Part shown: positions 24,589-36,725 of the stretch, piece by piece | Layout: every line of letters starts with the position of its first letter | Numbering within the stretch: position 1 is the first letter of the stretch | Assembly: GCA_024803745.1 (NCBI GenBank) | Contig: JANJXV010001738.1 | Span: forward strand, 1 to 64,000 | DNA: 64,000 nucleotides | Source: Megascapheus bottae | Lineage: Eukaryota > Chordata > Mammalia > Rodentia > Geomyidae | Reading direction: 5' to 3' | Program-made: the position numbers and the translations under genes | Notes under the pieces: generated by a model | What the model was told of the DNA's origin: nothing | Databases searched by the model: none | What the model saw: the letters and a program-made list of their open reading frames with translations, nothing else

Positions 24589-27232
24589 AGCAGATCGAAC
24601 AATTCCGTAGGAAGGTCACCGGCAAAATCCAGTACCCATTACACTGGAGGAAATCCTCGAAGAAGTAACACAAGACACAATGAAGTTGCTTGTGGTCAAA
24701 GAAATGAACCACGCTCACAAGAACAACTCTAGGAGATAGCGCAATCCCGGTGGAAGTAGTCTCCCTTGTTCCTGCTCAGAGACCACGATGAACTAAAGGC
24801 TGTTGTTACACTGAAGTGGAACGAGGAAGCATATAATCCACCGCTTCGCAAGAAGGTTCTTATCAGAAAGAGCAATGCCGTAGAAATTTGAACGGCAAAA
24901 TCCAGTAAGCATTACACTGGATGAAAACGTCCAAGAACAAAAACAAGACAGATTGAAGGTGCTTGTTGTAGGAGGTTCACCGGCAAAATACAGTATCCAT
25001 TACACAGGATGAAATCTTCCAAGAAGTAAAACCAGATACGTTTAACTTGCTTGTGGAAGCATAAACGACTACGTTAACCGAACAACTCCTAGCAGATAGA
25101 GCAATGTCGTTGTGGGAGTAGACTGCTCGTTGTACGTGCAAGACATCACGACGAAATAAAAGCAGGTAGTACCCCGCTTAGCAGCAAGAGCAATGCCGTA
25201 GAAATTTGATCGGCAAATCCACTAAGCATTACACTGGATGAAAACGTCCAAGAACTAAAACCAGATACACTGAAGTTGCTTGTGGTAGAAGAAATGACCA
25301 CGCCTACCCAGAACAACTCTTAGCAGATAGAGCTATATGAGTGCTACTACTGTCTCGGTTGTACTGGATGAAGCACGACGCTGAAATAAAAGCAGATACA
25401 CTGAAGGTGCAGGGGGAAAAATAAAGTAACCCGATTAGACAAGAGGGTCTTCAGTAGAAAGAGAGTAATGCCGAAGGAGGTTCAACGGCAAAACACAGTA
25501 TCCATTACCCAGGATGAAATCTTCCAAGAAGTAAAAGAAGAGACCTTGAAGCTGCTTAGGGGACAATGAACGACCACGTTAACCGAACAACTCCTAGCAG
25601 ATAGAGCAATGTCGTTGTGGGAGTAGACAGTTGGTTGTACGTGCTCAGACACCACGACAAACTAAAAGCAGGTAAACTGAGGTTGAACGAGGAAGAAGAA
25701 AATACCCCGCTAGGACAAGAAGTTTCCTAGCAGAACGAGCAATGCCGCATTGACTGCACCGGCAATATCCAGTATCCATGACACTCCATGAATACCTCCA
25801 GGAAGTGAAACGAGATACATTGAAGTTACTTGGGGTAGAAGAAATGCCCAGGTTTACACAGAGCAAATCATACTAGATAGAGCAATGTCAATGGTAGTTC
25901 CGTCTCCGTTGCACTTGATGAAGCACGACGCTGAAATAAAAACAGATACACTGAGGGTACAGGGGGGAAAAATAAAATACCCTGCTTAGATAAAAACGAT
26001 CTTAGCAGATCGAACAATTCCGTAGGAAGGTCACTGGCAAAATCCAGTACCAATTACACTGGATGAAATCCTCCAAGGAGTAACACGAGATACATTGAAG
26101 TGCTTGTGCTCAAAGAATGACCACGTTCCCAAGAACAACTCTAGGAGATAGAGCAATCTCAATGGAAGTACAGTCTCCCTTGTACCTGCTCAAAGACCAC
26201 GACGAAATAAAAGCTGGTACACTGAAGTTGAACGAGGAAGAAAATACCCCATTTAGACAAGAAGGTTCTTAGCAAAAGAACAATGCCGTAGGGAGTGCAA
26301 TGGCAAAATCCAGTATCCATGGCACTCTATGAAAACCTCCAGGAAGTGAAACGAGATACACTGAAGTTACTAGTGGTAGAATTAATGACCAGGTTTACGC
26401 AGAACAAATCATACTAGATAGAGCAATGTCAATGGTAGTTCAGTCTCCGTTGTACTTGATGAAGCACCACACTGAAATAAAAGCAGATACAGTGAAGGTG
26501 CAGGGTGGGGGGGAATAAAATACCCCGCTTAGAAAAAAACGATCTTTGCAGATCGAACAATTCCGTAGGAAGCTCACCGGCAAAATCCAGTGTCAATTAC
26601 ACTGGATGAAATCCTCGAAGAAGAAACACAAGATACATTGAAGTTGCTTGTGGTCAAAGAAATGACCACGTTCACAAGAACAACTCTAGGAGATAGAGCA
26701 ATCTCGGTGGAAGTACAGTCTCCCTTCTTCATGCTCAGAGACCACGACGAAATAAAAGCTGGTACACTGAAGTTGACCGAGCAAGCATATAATACCACGC
26801 TTAGCAAGAAGGTTCTTATCATAAAGCAATGCCTTAGAAATTTGAACGGCAAAATAAAGTTCGTTGTACGTGCTCAGACACCACGACGAAATAAAAGCAG
26901 GTACACTGACGTTGAACGAGGAAGAAGAAAATACCCGGCTTAGACAAGAAGTTTCCTAGCAGAAAGAGCAATGCCGTATTGACTGCACCGGCAAAATCCA
27001 GTATCCATGACACTCTATGAATACGTCCAGGAAGTGAAACGAGATACATTGAAGTTACTTGGGGTAGAAGAAATGCCCAGGTTTACACAGAAAAATCATA
27101 CTACATAGAGCAATGTCAATGGTAGTTCCTTCTCCGTTGCACTTGATGAAGCATCACGCTGAAATAAAAACAGATACACTGAAGGTACAGGGGGGGAAAA
27201 ATAAAATACCCCGCTTAGAAAAAAGCGATCTT
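24589..27232 (+). repeat. HOR unit U10 (class C, 2,644 bp)
   Basis: Looks like class A in m5, m6 and m8 but carries the 12-bp segment in m1 and starts GTAGG with CCAGTACCCATT. I call this combination class C. The length is exactly 2,632 plus 12, as in U19. Confidence 0.94.
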
Positions 27233-30200
27233 AGCAGATCGAACAATTCCGTAGGAAGGTCACCGGCAAAATCCAGTACCCATTACACTGGAGGAAATCC
27301 TCGAAGAAGTAACACAAGACACAATGAAGTTGCTTGTGGTCAAAGAAATGAACCACGCTCACAAGAACAACTCTAGGAGATAGCGCAATCCCGGTGGAAG
27401 TAGTCTCCCTTGTTCCTGCTCAGAGACCACGATGTTGTTACACTGAAGTGGAACGAGGAAGCATATAATCCACCGCTTCGCAAGAAGGTTCTTATCAGAA
27501 AGAGCAATGCCGTAGAAATTTGAACGGCAAAATCCAGTAAGCATTACACTGGATGAAAACGTCCAAGAACAAAAACAAGACAGATTGAAGGTGCTTGTTG
27601 TAGGAGGTTCACCGGCAAAATACAGTATCCATTACACAGGATGAAATCTTCCAAGAAGTAAAACCAGATACGTTTAACTTGCTTGTGGAAGCATAAACGA
27701 CTACGTTAACCGAACAACTCCTAGCAGATAGAGCAATGTCGTTGTGGGAGTAGACTGCTCGTTGTACGTGCAAGACATCACGACGAAATAAAAGCAGGTA
27801 GTACCCCGCTTAGCAGCAAGAGCAATGCCGTAGAAATTTGATCGGCAAATCCACTAAGCATTACACTGGATGAAAACGTCCAAGAACTAAAACCAGATAC
27901 ACTGAAGTTGCTTGTGGTAGAAGAAATGACCACGCCTACCCAGAACAACTCTTAGCAGATAGAGCTATATGAGTGCTACTACTGTCTCGGTTGTACTGGA
28001 TGAAGCACGACGCTGAAATAAAAGCAGATACACTGAAGGTGCAGGGGGAAAAATAAAGTAACCCGATTAGACAAGAGGGTCTTCAGTAGAAAGAGAGTAA
28101 TGCCGAAGGAGGTTCAACGGCAAAACACAGTATCCATTACCCAGGATGAAATCTTCCAAGAAGTAAAAGAAGAGACCTTGAAGCTGCTTAGGGGACAATG
28201 AACGACCACGTTAACCGAACAACTCCTAGCAGATAGAGCAATGTCGTTGTGGGAGTAGACAGTTGGTTGTACGTGCTCAGACACCACGACAAACTAAAAG
28301 CAGGTAAACTGAGGTTGAACGAGGAAGAAAATACCCCGCTAGGACAAGAAGTTTCCTAGCAGAACGAGCAATGCCGCATTGACTGCACCGGCAATATCCA
28401 GTATCCATGACACTCCATGAATACCTCCAGGAAGTGAAACGAGATACATTGAAGTTACTTGGGGTAGAAGAAATGCCCAGGTTTACACAGAGCAAATCAT
28501 ACTAGATAGAGCAATGTCAATGGTAGTTCCGTCTCCGTTGCACTTGATGAAGCACGACGCTGAAATAAAAACAGATACACTGAGGGTACAGGGGGGAAAA
28601 ATAAAATACCCTGCTTAGATAAAAACGATCTTAGCAGATCGAACAATTCCGTAGGAAGGTCACTGGCAAAATCCAGTACCAATTACACTGGATGAAATCC
28701 TCCAAGGAGTAACACGAGATACATTGAAGTGCTTGTGCTCAAAGAATGACCACGTTCCCAAGAACAACTCTAGGAGATAGAGCAATCTCAATGGAAGTAC
28801 AGTCTCCCTTGTACCTGCTCAAAGACCACGACGAAATAAAAGCTGGTACACTGAAGTTGAACGAGGAAGAAAATACCCCATTTAGACAAGAAGGTTCTTA
28901 GCAAAAGAACAATGCCGTAGGGAGTGCAATGGCAAAATCCAGTATCCATGGCACTCTATGAAAACCTCCAGGAAGTGAAACGAGATACACTGAAGTTACT
29001 AGTGGTAGAATTAATGACCAGGTTTACGCAGAACAAATCATACTAGATAGAGCAATGTCAATGGTAGTTCAGTCTCCGTTGTACTTGATGAAGCACCACA
29101 CTGAAATAAAAGCAGATACAGTGAAGGTTCAGGGGGGGGGGGAATAAAATACCCCGCTTAGAAAAAAACGATCTTTGCAGATCGAACAATTCCGTAGGAA
29201 GCTCACCGGCAAAATCCAGTGTCAATTACACTGGATGAAATCCTCGAAGAAGAAACACAAGATACATTGAAGTTGCTTGTGGTCAAAGAAATGACCACGT
29301 TCACAAGAACAACTCTAGGAGATAGAGCAATCTCGGTGGAAGTACAGTCTCCCTTCTTCATGCTCAGAGACCACGACGAAATAAAAGCTGGTACACTGAA
29401 GTTGACCGAGCAAGCATATAATACCACGCTTAGCAAGAAGGTTCTTATCATAAAGCAATGCCTTAGAAATTTGAACGGCAAAATAAAGTTCGTTGTACGT
29501 GCTCAGACACCACGACGAAATAAAAGCAGGTACACTGACGTTGAACGAGGAAGAAGAAAATACCCGGCTTAGACAAGAAGTTTCCTAGCAGAAAGAGCAA
29601 TGCCGTATTGACTGCACCGGCAAAATCCAGTATCCATGACACTCCATGAATACCTATCTATCTAGGAGATAGAGCAATCTCAATGGAAGTACAGTCTCCC
29701 TTGTACCTGCTCAAAGACCACGACGAAATAAAAGCTGGTACACTGAAGTTGAACGAGGAAGAAAATACCCCATTTAGACAAGAAGGTTCTTAGCAAAAGA
29801 ACAATGCCGTAGGGAGTGCAATGGCAAAATCCAGTATCCATGGCACTCTATGAAAACCTCCAGGAAGTGAAACGAGATACACTGAAGTTACTAGTGGTAG
29901 AATTAATGACCAGGTTTACGCAGAACAAATCATACTAGATAGAGCAATGTCAATGGTAGTTCAGTCTCCGTTGTACTTGATGAAGCACCACACTGAAATA
30001 AAAGCAGATACAGTGAAGGTGCAGGGTGGTGGAATAAAATACCCCGCTTAGAAAAAAACGATCTTTGCAGATCGAACAATTCCGTAGGAAGCTCACCGGC
30101 AAAATCCAGTGTCAATTACACTGGATGAAATCCTCGAAGAAGAAACACAAGATACATTGAAGTTGCTTGTGGTCAAAGAAATGACCACGTTCACAAGAAC

Positions 30201-30751
30201 AACTCTAGGAGATAGAGCAATCTCGGTGGAAGTACAGTCTCCCTTCTTCATGCTCAGAGACCACGACGAAATAAAAGCTGGTACACTGAAGTTGACCGAG
30301 CAAGCATATAATACCACGCTTAGCAAGAAGGTTCTTATCATAAAGCAATGCCTTAGAAATTTGAACGGCAAAATAAAGTTCGTTGTACGTGCTCAGACAC
30401 CACGACGAAATAAAAGCAGGTACACTGACGTTGAACGAGGAAGAAGAAAATACCCGGCTTAGACAAGAAGTTTCCTAGCAGAAAGAGCAATGCCGTATTG
30501 ACTGCACCGGCAAAATCCAGTATCCATGACACTCTATGAATACGTCCAGGAAGTGAAACGAGATACATTGAAGTTACTTGGGGTAGAAGAAATGCCCAGG
30601 TTTACACAGAAAAATCATACTACATAGAGCAATGTCAATGGTAGTTCCTTCTCCGTTGCACTTGATGAAGCATCACGCTGAAATAAAAACAGATACACTG
30701 AAGGTACAGGGGGGGAAAAATAAAATACCCCGCTTAGAAAAAAGCGATCTT
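27233..30751 (+). repeat. HOR unit U11 (class A with 890-bp internal duplication, 3,519 bp)
   Basis: Near-copy of U8, offset by 8,805 bp for landmarks in the second half. It lacks the 12-bp segment and has the 11-G tract in the first m8. It differs by a 3-bp loss (GAAGAAAAT instead of GAAGAAGAAAAT, about 28326), which makes it 3 bp shorter than U8. The duplicated landmarks are again 890 bp apart. Confidence 0.93.
29645..29664 (+). other. Duplication junction in U11
   Basis: Same CTATCTATCTAG join as in U8, linking the start of an m11-like monomer to the middle of m7. Upstream it reads CAGTATCCATG where U8 reads CAGTATCTATG. Confidence 0.9.
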
Positions 30752-33393
30752 AGCAGATCGAACAATTCCGTGGGAAGGTCACCGGCAAAATCCAGTACCA
30801 ATTACACTGGAGGAAATCCTCGAAGAAGTAACACAAGACACAATGAAGTTGCTTGTGGTCAAAGAAATGAACCACGCTCACAAGAACAACTCTAGGAGAT
30901 AGCGCAATCCCGGTGGAAGTAGTCTCCCTTGTTCCTGCTCAGAGACCACGATGAACTAAAGGCTGTTGTTACACTGAAGTGGAACGAGGAAGCATATAAT
31001 CCACCGCTTCGCAAGAAGGTTCTTATCAGAAAGAGCAATGCCGTAGAAATTTGAACGGCAAAATCCAGTAAGCATTACACTGGATGAAAACGTCCAAGAA
31101 CAAAAACAAGACAGATTGAAGGTGCTTGTTGTAGGAGGTTCACCGGCAAAATACAGTATCCATTACACAGGATGAAATCTTCCAAGAAGTAAAACCAGAT
31201 ACGTTTAACTTGCTTGTGGAAGCATAAACGACTACGTTAACCGAACAACTCCTAGCAGATAGAGCAATGTCGTTGTGGGAGTAGACTGCTCGTTGTACGT
31301 GCAAGACATCACGACGAAATAAAAGCAGGTAGTACCCCGCTTAGCAGAAAGAGCAATGCCGTAGAAATTTGATCGGCAAATCCACTAAGCATTACACTGG
31401 ATGAAAACGTCCAAGAACTAAAACCAGATACACTGAAGTTGCTTGTGGTAGAAGAAATGACCACGCCTACCCAGAACAACTCTTAGCAGATAGAGCTATA
31501 TGAGTGCTACTACTGTCTCGGTTGTACTGGATGAAGCACGACGCTGAAATAAAAGCAGATACACTGAAGGTGCAGGGGGAAAAATAAAGTAACCCGATTA
31601 GACAAGAGGGTCTTCAGTAGAAAGAGAGTAATGCCGAAGGAGGTTCAACGGCAAAACACAGTATCCATTACCCAGGATGAAATCTTCCAAGAAGTAAAAG
31701 AAGAGACCTTGAAGCTGCTTAGGGGACAATGAACGACCACGTTAACCGAACAACTCCTAGCAGATAGAGCAATGTCGTTGTGGGAGTAGAGAGTTCGTTG
31801 TACGTGCTCAGACAACACGACAAACTAAAAGCAGGTAAACTGAGGTTGAACGAGGAAGAAGAAAATACCCCGCTAGGACAAGAAGTTTCCTAGCAGAACG
31901 AGCAATGCCGCATTGACTGCACCGGCAATATCCAGTATCCATGACACTCCATGAATACCTCCAGGAAGTGAAACGAGATACATTGAAGTTACTTGGGGTA
32001 GAAGAAATGCCCAGGTTTACACAGAAAAATCATACTACATAGAGCAATGTCAATGGTAGTTCCTTCTCCGTGGCACTTGATGAAGCACGACGCTGAAATA
32101 AAAACAGATACACTGAGGGTACAGGGGGGAAAAATAAAATACCCTGCTTAGATAAAAACGATCTTAGCAGATCGAACAATTCCGTAGGAAGGTCACTGGC
32201 AAAATCCAGTACCAATTACACTGGATGAAATCCTCCAAGGAGTAACACGAGATACATTGAAGTGCTTGTGCTCAAAGAATGACCACGTTCCCAAGAACAA
32301 CTCTAGGAGATAGAGCAATCTCAATGGAAGTACTGTCTCCCTTGTACCTGCTCAAAGACCACGACGAAATAAAAGCTGGTACACTGAAGTTGAACGAGGA
32401 AGAAAATACCCCATTTAGACAAGAAGGTTCTTAGCAAAAGAACAATGCCGTAGGGAGTGCAATGGCAAAATCCAGTATCCATGGCACTCTATGAATACCT
32501 CCAGGAAGTGAAACGAGATACATTGAAGTTACTAGTGGTAGAATTAATGACCAGGTTTACGCAGAACAAATCATACTAGATAGAGCAATGTCAATGGTAG
32601 TTCAGTCTCCGTTGTACTTGATGAAGCACCACACTGAAATAAAAGCAGATACAGTGAAGGTGCGGGTGGGGGGGAATAAAATACCCCGCTTAGAAAAAAA
32701 CGATCTTTGCAGATCGAACAATTCCGTAGGAAGCTCACCGGCAAAATCCAGTGTCAATTACACTGGATGAAATCCTCGAAGAAGAAACACAAGATACATT
32801 GAAGTTGCTTGTGGTCAAAGAAATGACCACGTTCACAAGAACAACTCTAGGAGATAGAGCAATCTCGGTGGAAGTACAGTCTCCCTTCTTCATGCTCAGA
32901 GACCACGACGAAATAAAAGCTGGTACACTGAAGTTGACCGAGCAAGCATATAATACCACGCTTAGCAAGAAGGTTCTTATCATAAAGCAATGCCTTAGAA
33001 ATTTGAACGGCAAAATAAAGTTCGTTGTACGTGCTCAGACACCACGACGAAATAAAAGCAGGTACACTGACGTTGAACGAGGAAGAAGAAAATACCCGGC
33101 TTAGACAAGAAGTTTCCTAGCAGAAAGAGCAATGCCGTATTGACTGCACCGGCAAAATCCAGTATCCATGACACTCTATGAATACGTCCAGGAAGTGAAA
33201 CGAGATACATTGAAGTTACTTGGGGTAGAAGAAATGCCCAGGTTTACACAGAAAAATCATACTACATAGAGCAATGTCAATGGTAGTTCCTTCTCCGTTG
33301 CACTTGATGAAGCATCACGCTGAAATAAAAACAGATACACTGAAGGTACAGGGGGGGAAAAATAAAATACCCCGCTTAGAAAAAAGCGATCTT
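30752..33393 (+). repeat. HOR unit U12 (class B, 2,642 bp)
   Basis: Near-copy of U9, with matching landmarks 8,805 bp downstream and the same class B marks. A private change GACAACACG (normally GACACCACG) lies at 31815. Confidence 0.95.
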
Positions 33394-34083
33394 AGCAGAT
33401 CGAACAATTCCGTAGGAAGGTCACCGGCAAAATCCAGTACCCATTACACTGGAGGAAATCCTCGAAGAAGTAACACAAGACACAATGAAGTTGCTTGTGG
33501 TCAAAGAAATGAACCACGCTCACAAGAACAACTCTAGGAGATAGCGCAATCCCGGTGGAAGTAGTCTCCCTTGTTCCTGCTCAGAGACCACGATGAACTA
33601 AAGGCTGTTGTTACACTGAAGTGGAACGAGGAAGCATATAATCCACCGCTTCGCAAGAAGGTTCTTATCAGAAAGAGCAATGCCGTAGAAATTTGAACGG
33701 CAAAATAAAGTTCGTTGTACGTGCTCAGACACCACGACGAAATAAAAGCAGGTACACTGACGTTGAACGAGGAAGAAGAAAATACCCGGCTTAGACAAGA
33801 AGTTTCCTAGCAGAAAGAGCAATGCCGTATTGACTGCACCGGCAAAATCCAGTATCCATGACACTCTATGAATACGTCCAGGAAGTGAAACGAGATACAT
33901 TGAAGTTACTTGGGGTAGAAGAAATGCCCAGGTTTACACAGAAAAATCATACTACATAGAGCAATGTCAATGGTAGTTCCTTCTCCGTTGCACTTGATGA
34001 AGCATCACGCTGAAATAAAAACAGATACACTGAAGGTACAGGGGGGGAAAAATAAAATACCCCGCTTAGAAAAAAGCGATCTT
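33394..34083 (+). repeat. HOR unit U13 (690 bp, 1,954-bp internal deletion)
   Basis: Contains m1 (with the 12-bp segment, class C start), then joins straight to m10 and m11. Monomers m2-m9 are missing. The deletion removes 1,954 bp relative to a 2,644-bp unit. U14 follows in register, so only this unit was shortened. The start matches U10, as expected if U11-U13 derive from a U8-U10 type block. Confidence 0.94.
33686..33706 (+). other. Deletion junction in U13 (21-bp shared sequence)
   Basis: These 21 bases occur both at the end of m1 and at the end of m9 in a complete unit. Bases to the left (GCCG) match m1 and bases to the right (AAAG) match the m9/m10 join. The deletion is best explained by unequal exchange or slippage between these two 21-bp matches inside one HOR unit or between two units. 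Confidence 0.9.
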
Positions 34084-36725
34084 AGCAGATCGAACAATTC
34101 CGTGGGAAGGTCACCGGCAAAATCCAGTACCAATTACACTGGAGGAAATCCTCGAAGAAGTAACACAAGACACAATGAAGTTGCTTGTGGTCAAAGAAAT
34201 GAACCACGCTCACAAGAACAACTCTAGGAGATAGCGCAATCCCGGTGGAAGTAGTCTCCCTTGTTCCTGCTCAGAGACCACGATGAACTAAAGGCTGTTG
34301 TTACACTGAAGTGGAACGAGGAAGCATATAATCCACCGCTTCGCAAGAAGGTTCTTATCAGAAAGAGCAATGCCGTAGAAATTTGAACGGCAAAATCCAG
34401 TAAGCATTACACTGGATGAAAACGTCCAAGAACAAAAACAAGACAGATTGAAGGTGCTTGTTGTAGGAGGTTCACCGGCAAAATACAGTATCCATTACAC
34501 AGGATGAAATCTTCCAAGAAGTAAAACCAGATACGTTTAACTTGCTTGTGGAAGCATAAACGACTACGTTAACCGAACAACTCCTAGCAGATAGAGCAAT
34601 GTCGTTGTGGGAGTAGACTGCTCGTTGTACGTGCAAGACATCACGACGAAATAAAAGCAGGTAGTACCCCGCTTAGCAGAAAGAGCAATGCCGTAGAAAT
34701 TTGATCGGCAAATCCACTAAGCATTACACTGGATGAAAACGTCCAAGAACTAAAACCAGATACACTGAAGTTGCTTGTGGTAGAAGAAATGACCACGCCT
34801 ACCCAGAACAACTCTTAGCAGATAGAGCTATATGAGTGCTACTACTGTCTCGGTTGTACTGGATGAAGCACGACGCTGAAATAAAAGCAGATACACTGAA
34901 GGTGCAGGGGGAAAAATAAAGTAACCCGATTAGACAAGAGGGTCTTCAGTAGAAAGAGAGTAATGCCGAAGGAGGTTCAACGGCAAAACACAGTATCCAT
35001 TACCCAGGATGAAATCTTCCAAGAAGTAAAAGAAGAGACCTTGAAGCTGCTTAGGGGACAATGAACGACCACGTTAACCGAACAACTCCTAGCAGATAGA
35101 GTAATGTCGTTGTGGGAGTAGACAGTTCGTTGTACGTGCTCAGACACCACGACAAACTAAAAGCAGGTAAACTGAGGTTGAACGAGGAAGAAGAAAATAC
35201 CCCGCTAGGACAAGAAGTTTCCTAGCAGAACGAGCAATGCCGCATTGACTGCACCGGCAATATCCAGTATCCATGACACTCCATGAATACCTCCAGGAAG
35301 TGAAACGAGATACATTGAAGTTACTTGGGGTAGAAGAAATGCCCAGGTTTACACAGAAAAATCATACTACATAGAGCAATGTCAATGGTAGTTCCTTCTC
35401 CGTGGCACTTGATGAAGCACGACGCTGAAATAAAAACAGATACACTGAGGGTACAGGGGGGAAAAATAAAATACCCTGCTTAGATAAAAACGATCTTAGC
35501 AGATCGAACAATTCCGTAGGAAGGTCACTGGCAAAATCCAGTACCAATTACACTGGATGAAATCCTCCAAGGAGTAACACGAGATACATTGAAGTGCTTG
35601 TGCTCAAAGAATGACCACGTTCCCAAGAACAACTCTAGGAGATAGAGCAATCTCAATGGAAGTACAGTCTCCCTTGTACCTGCTCAAAGACCACGACGAA
35701 ATAAAAGCTGGTACACTGAAGTTGAACGAGGAAGAAAATACCCCATTTAGACAAGAAGGTTCTTAGCAAAAGAACAATGCCGTAGGGAGTGCAATGGCAA
35801 AATCCAGTATCCATGGCACTCTATGAAAACCTCCAGGAAGTGAAACGAGATACATTGAAGTTACTAGTGGTAGAATTAATGACCAGGTTTACGCAGAACA
35901 AATCATACTAGATAGAGCAATGTCAATGGTAGTTCAGTCTCCGTTGTACTTGATGAAGCACCACACTGAAATAAAAGCAGATACAGTGAAGGTGCGGGTG
36001 GGGGGGAATAAAATACCCCGCTTAGAAAAAAACGATCTTTGCAGATCGAACAATTCCGTAGGAAGCTCACCGGCAAAATCCAGTGTCAATTACACTGGAT
36101 GAAATCCTCGAAGAAGAAACACAAGATACATTGAAGTTGCTTGTGGTCAAAGAAATGACCACGTTCACAAGAACAACTCTAGGAGATAGAGCAATCTCGG
36201 TGGAAGTACAGTCTCCCTTCTTCATGCTCAGAGACCACGACGAAATAAAAGCTGGTACACTGAAGTTGACCGAGCAAGCATATAATACCACGCTTAGCAA
36301 GAAGGTTCTTATCATAAAGCAATGCCTTAGAAATTTGAACGGCAAAATAAAGTTCGTTGTACGTGCTCAGACACCACGACGAAATAAAAGCAGGTACACT
36401 GACGTTGAACGAGGAAGAAGAAAATACCCGGCTTAGACAAGAAGTTTCCTAGCAGAAAGAGCAATGCCGTATTGACTGCACCGGCAAAATCCAGTATCCA
36501 TGACACTCTATGAATACGTCCAGGAAGTGAAACGAGATACATTGAAGTTACTTGGGGTAGAAGAAATGCCCAGGTTTACACAGAAAAATCATACTACATA
36601 GAGCAATGTCAATGGTAGTTCCTTCTCCGTTGCACTTGATGAAGCATCACGCTGAAATAAAAACAGATACACTGAAGGTACAGGGGGGGAAAAATAAAAT
36701 ACCCCGCTTAGAAAAAAGCGATCTT
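34084..36725 (+). repeat. HOR unit U14 (class B, 2,642 bp)
   Basis: Class B unit with GTGGG and CCAGTACCAATT at the start, 12-bp segment, m11-like tract in m6 and CGGGTGGGGGGG in m8. Private or mixed marks: GTAATG (normally GCAATG) at 35102, and GACAGTTCG in m5, intermediate between the class A and B forms. Confidence 0.94.
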
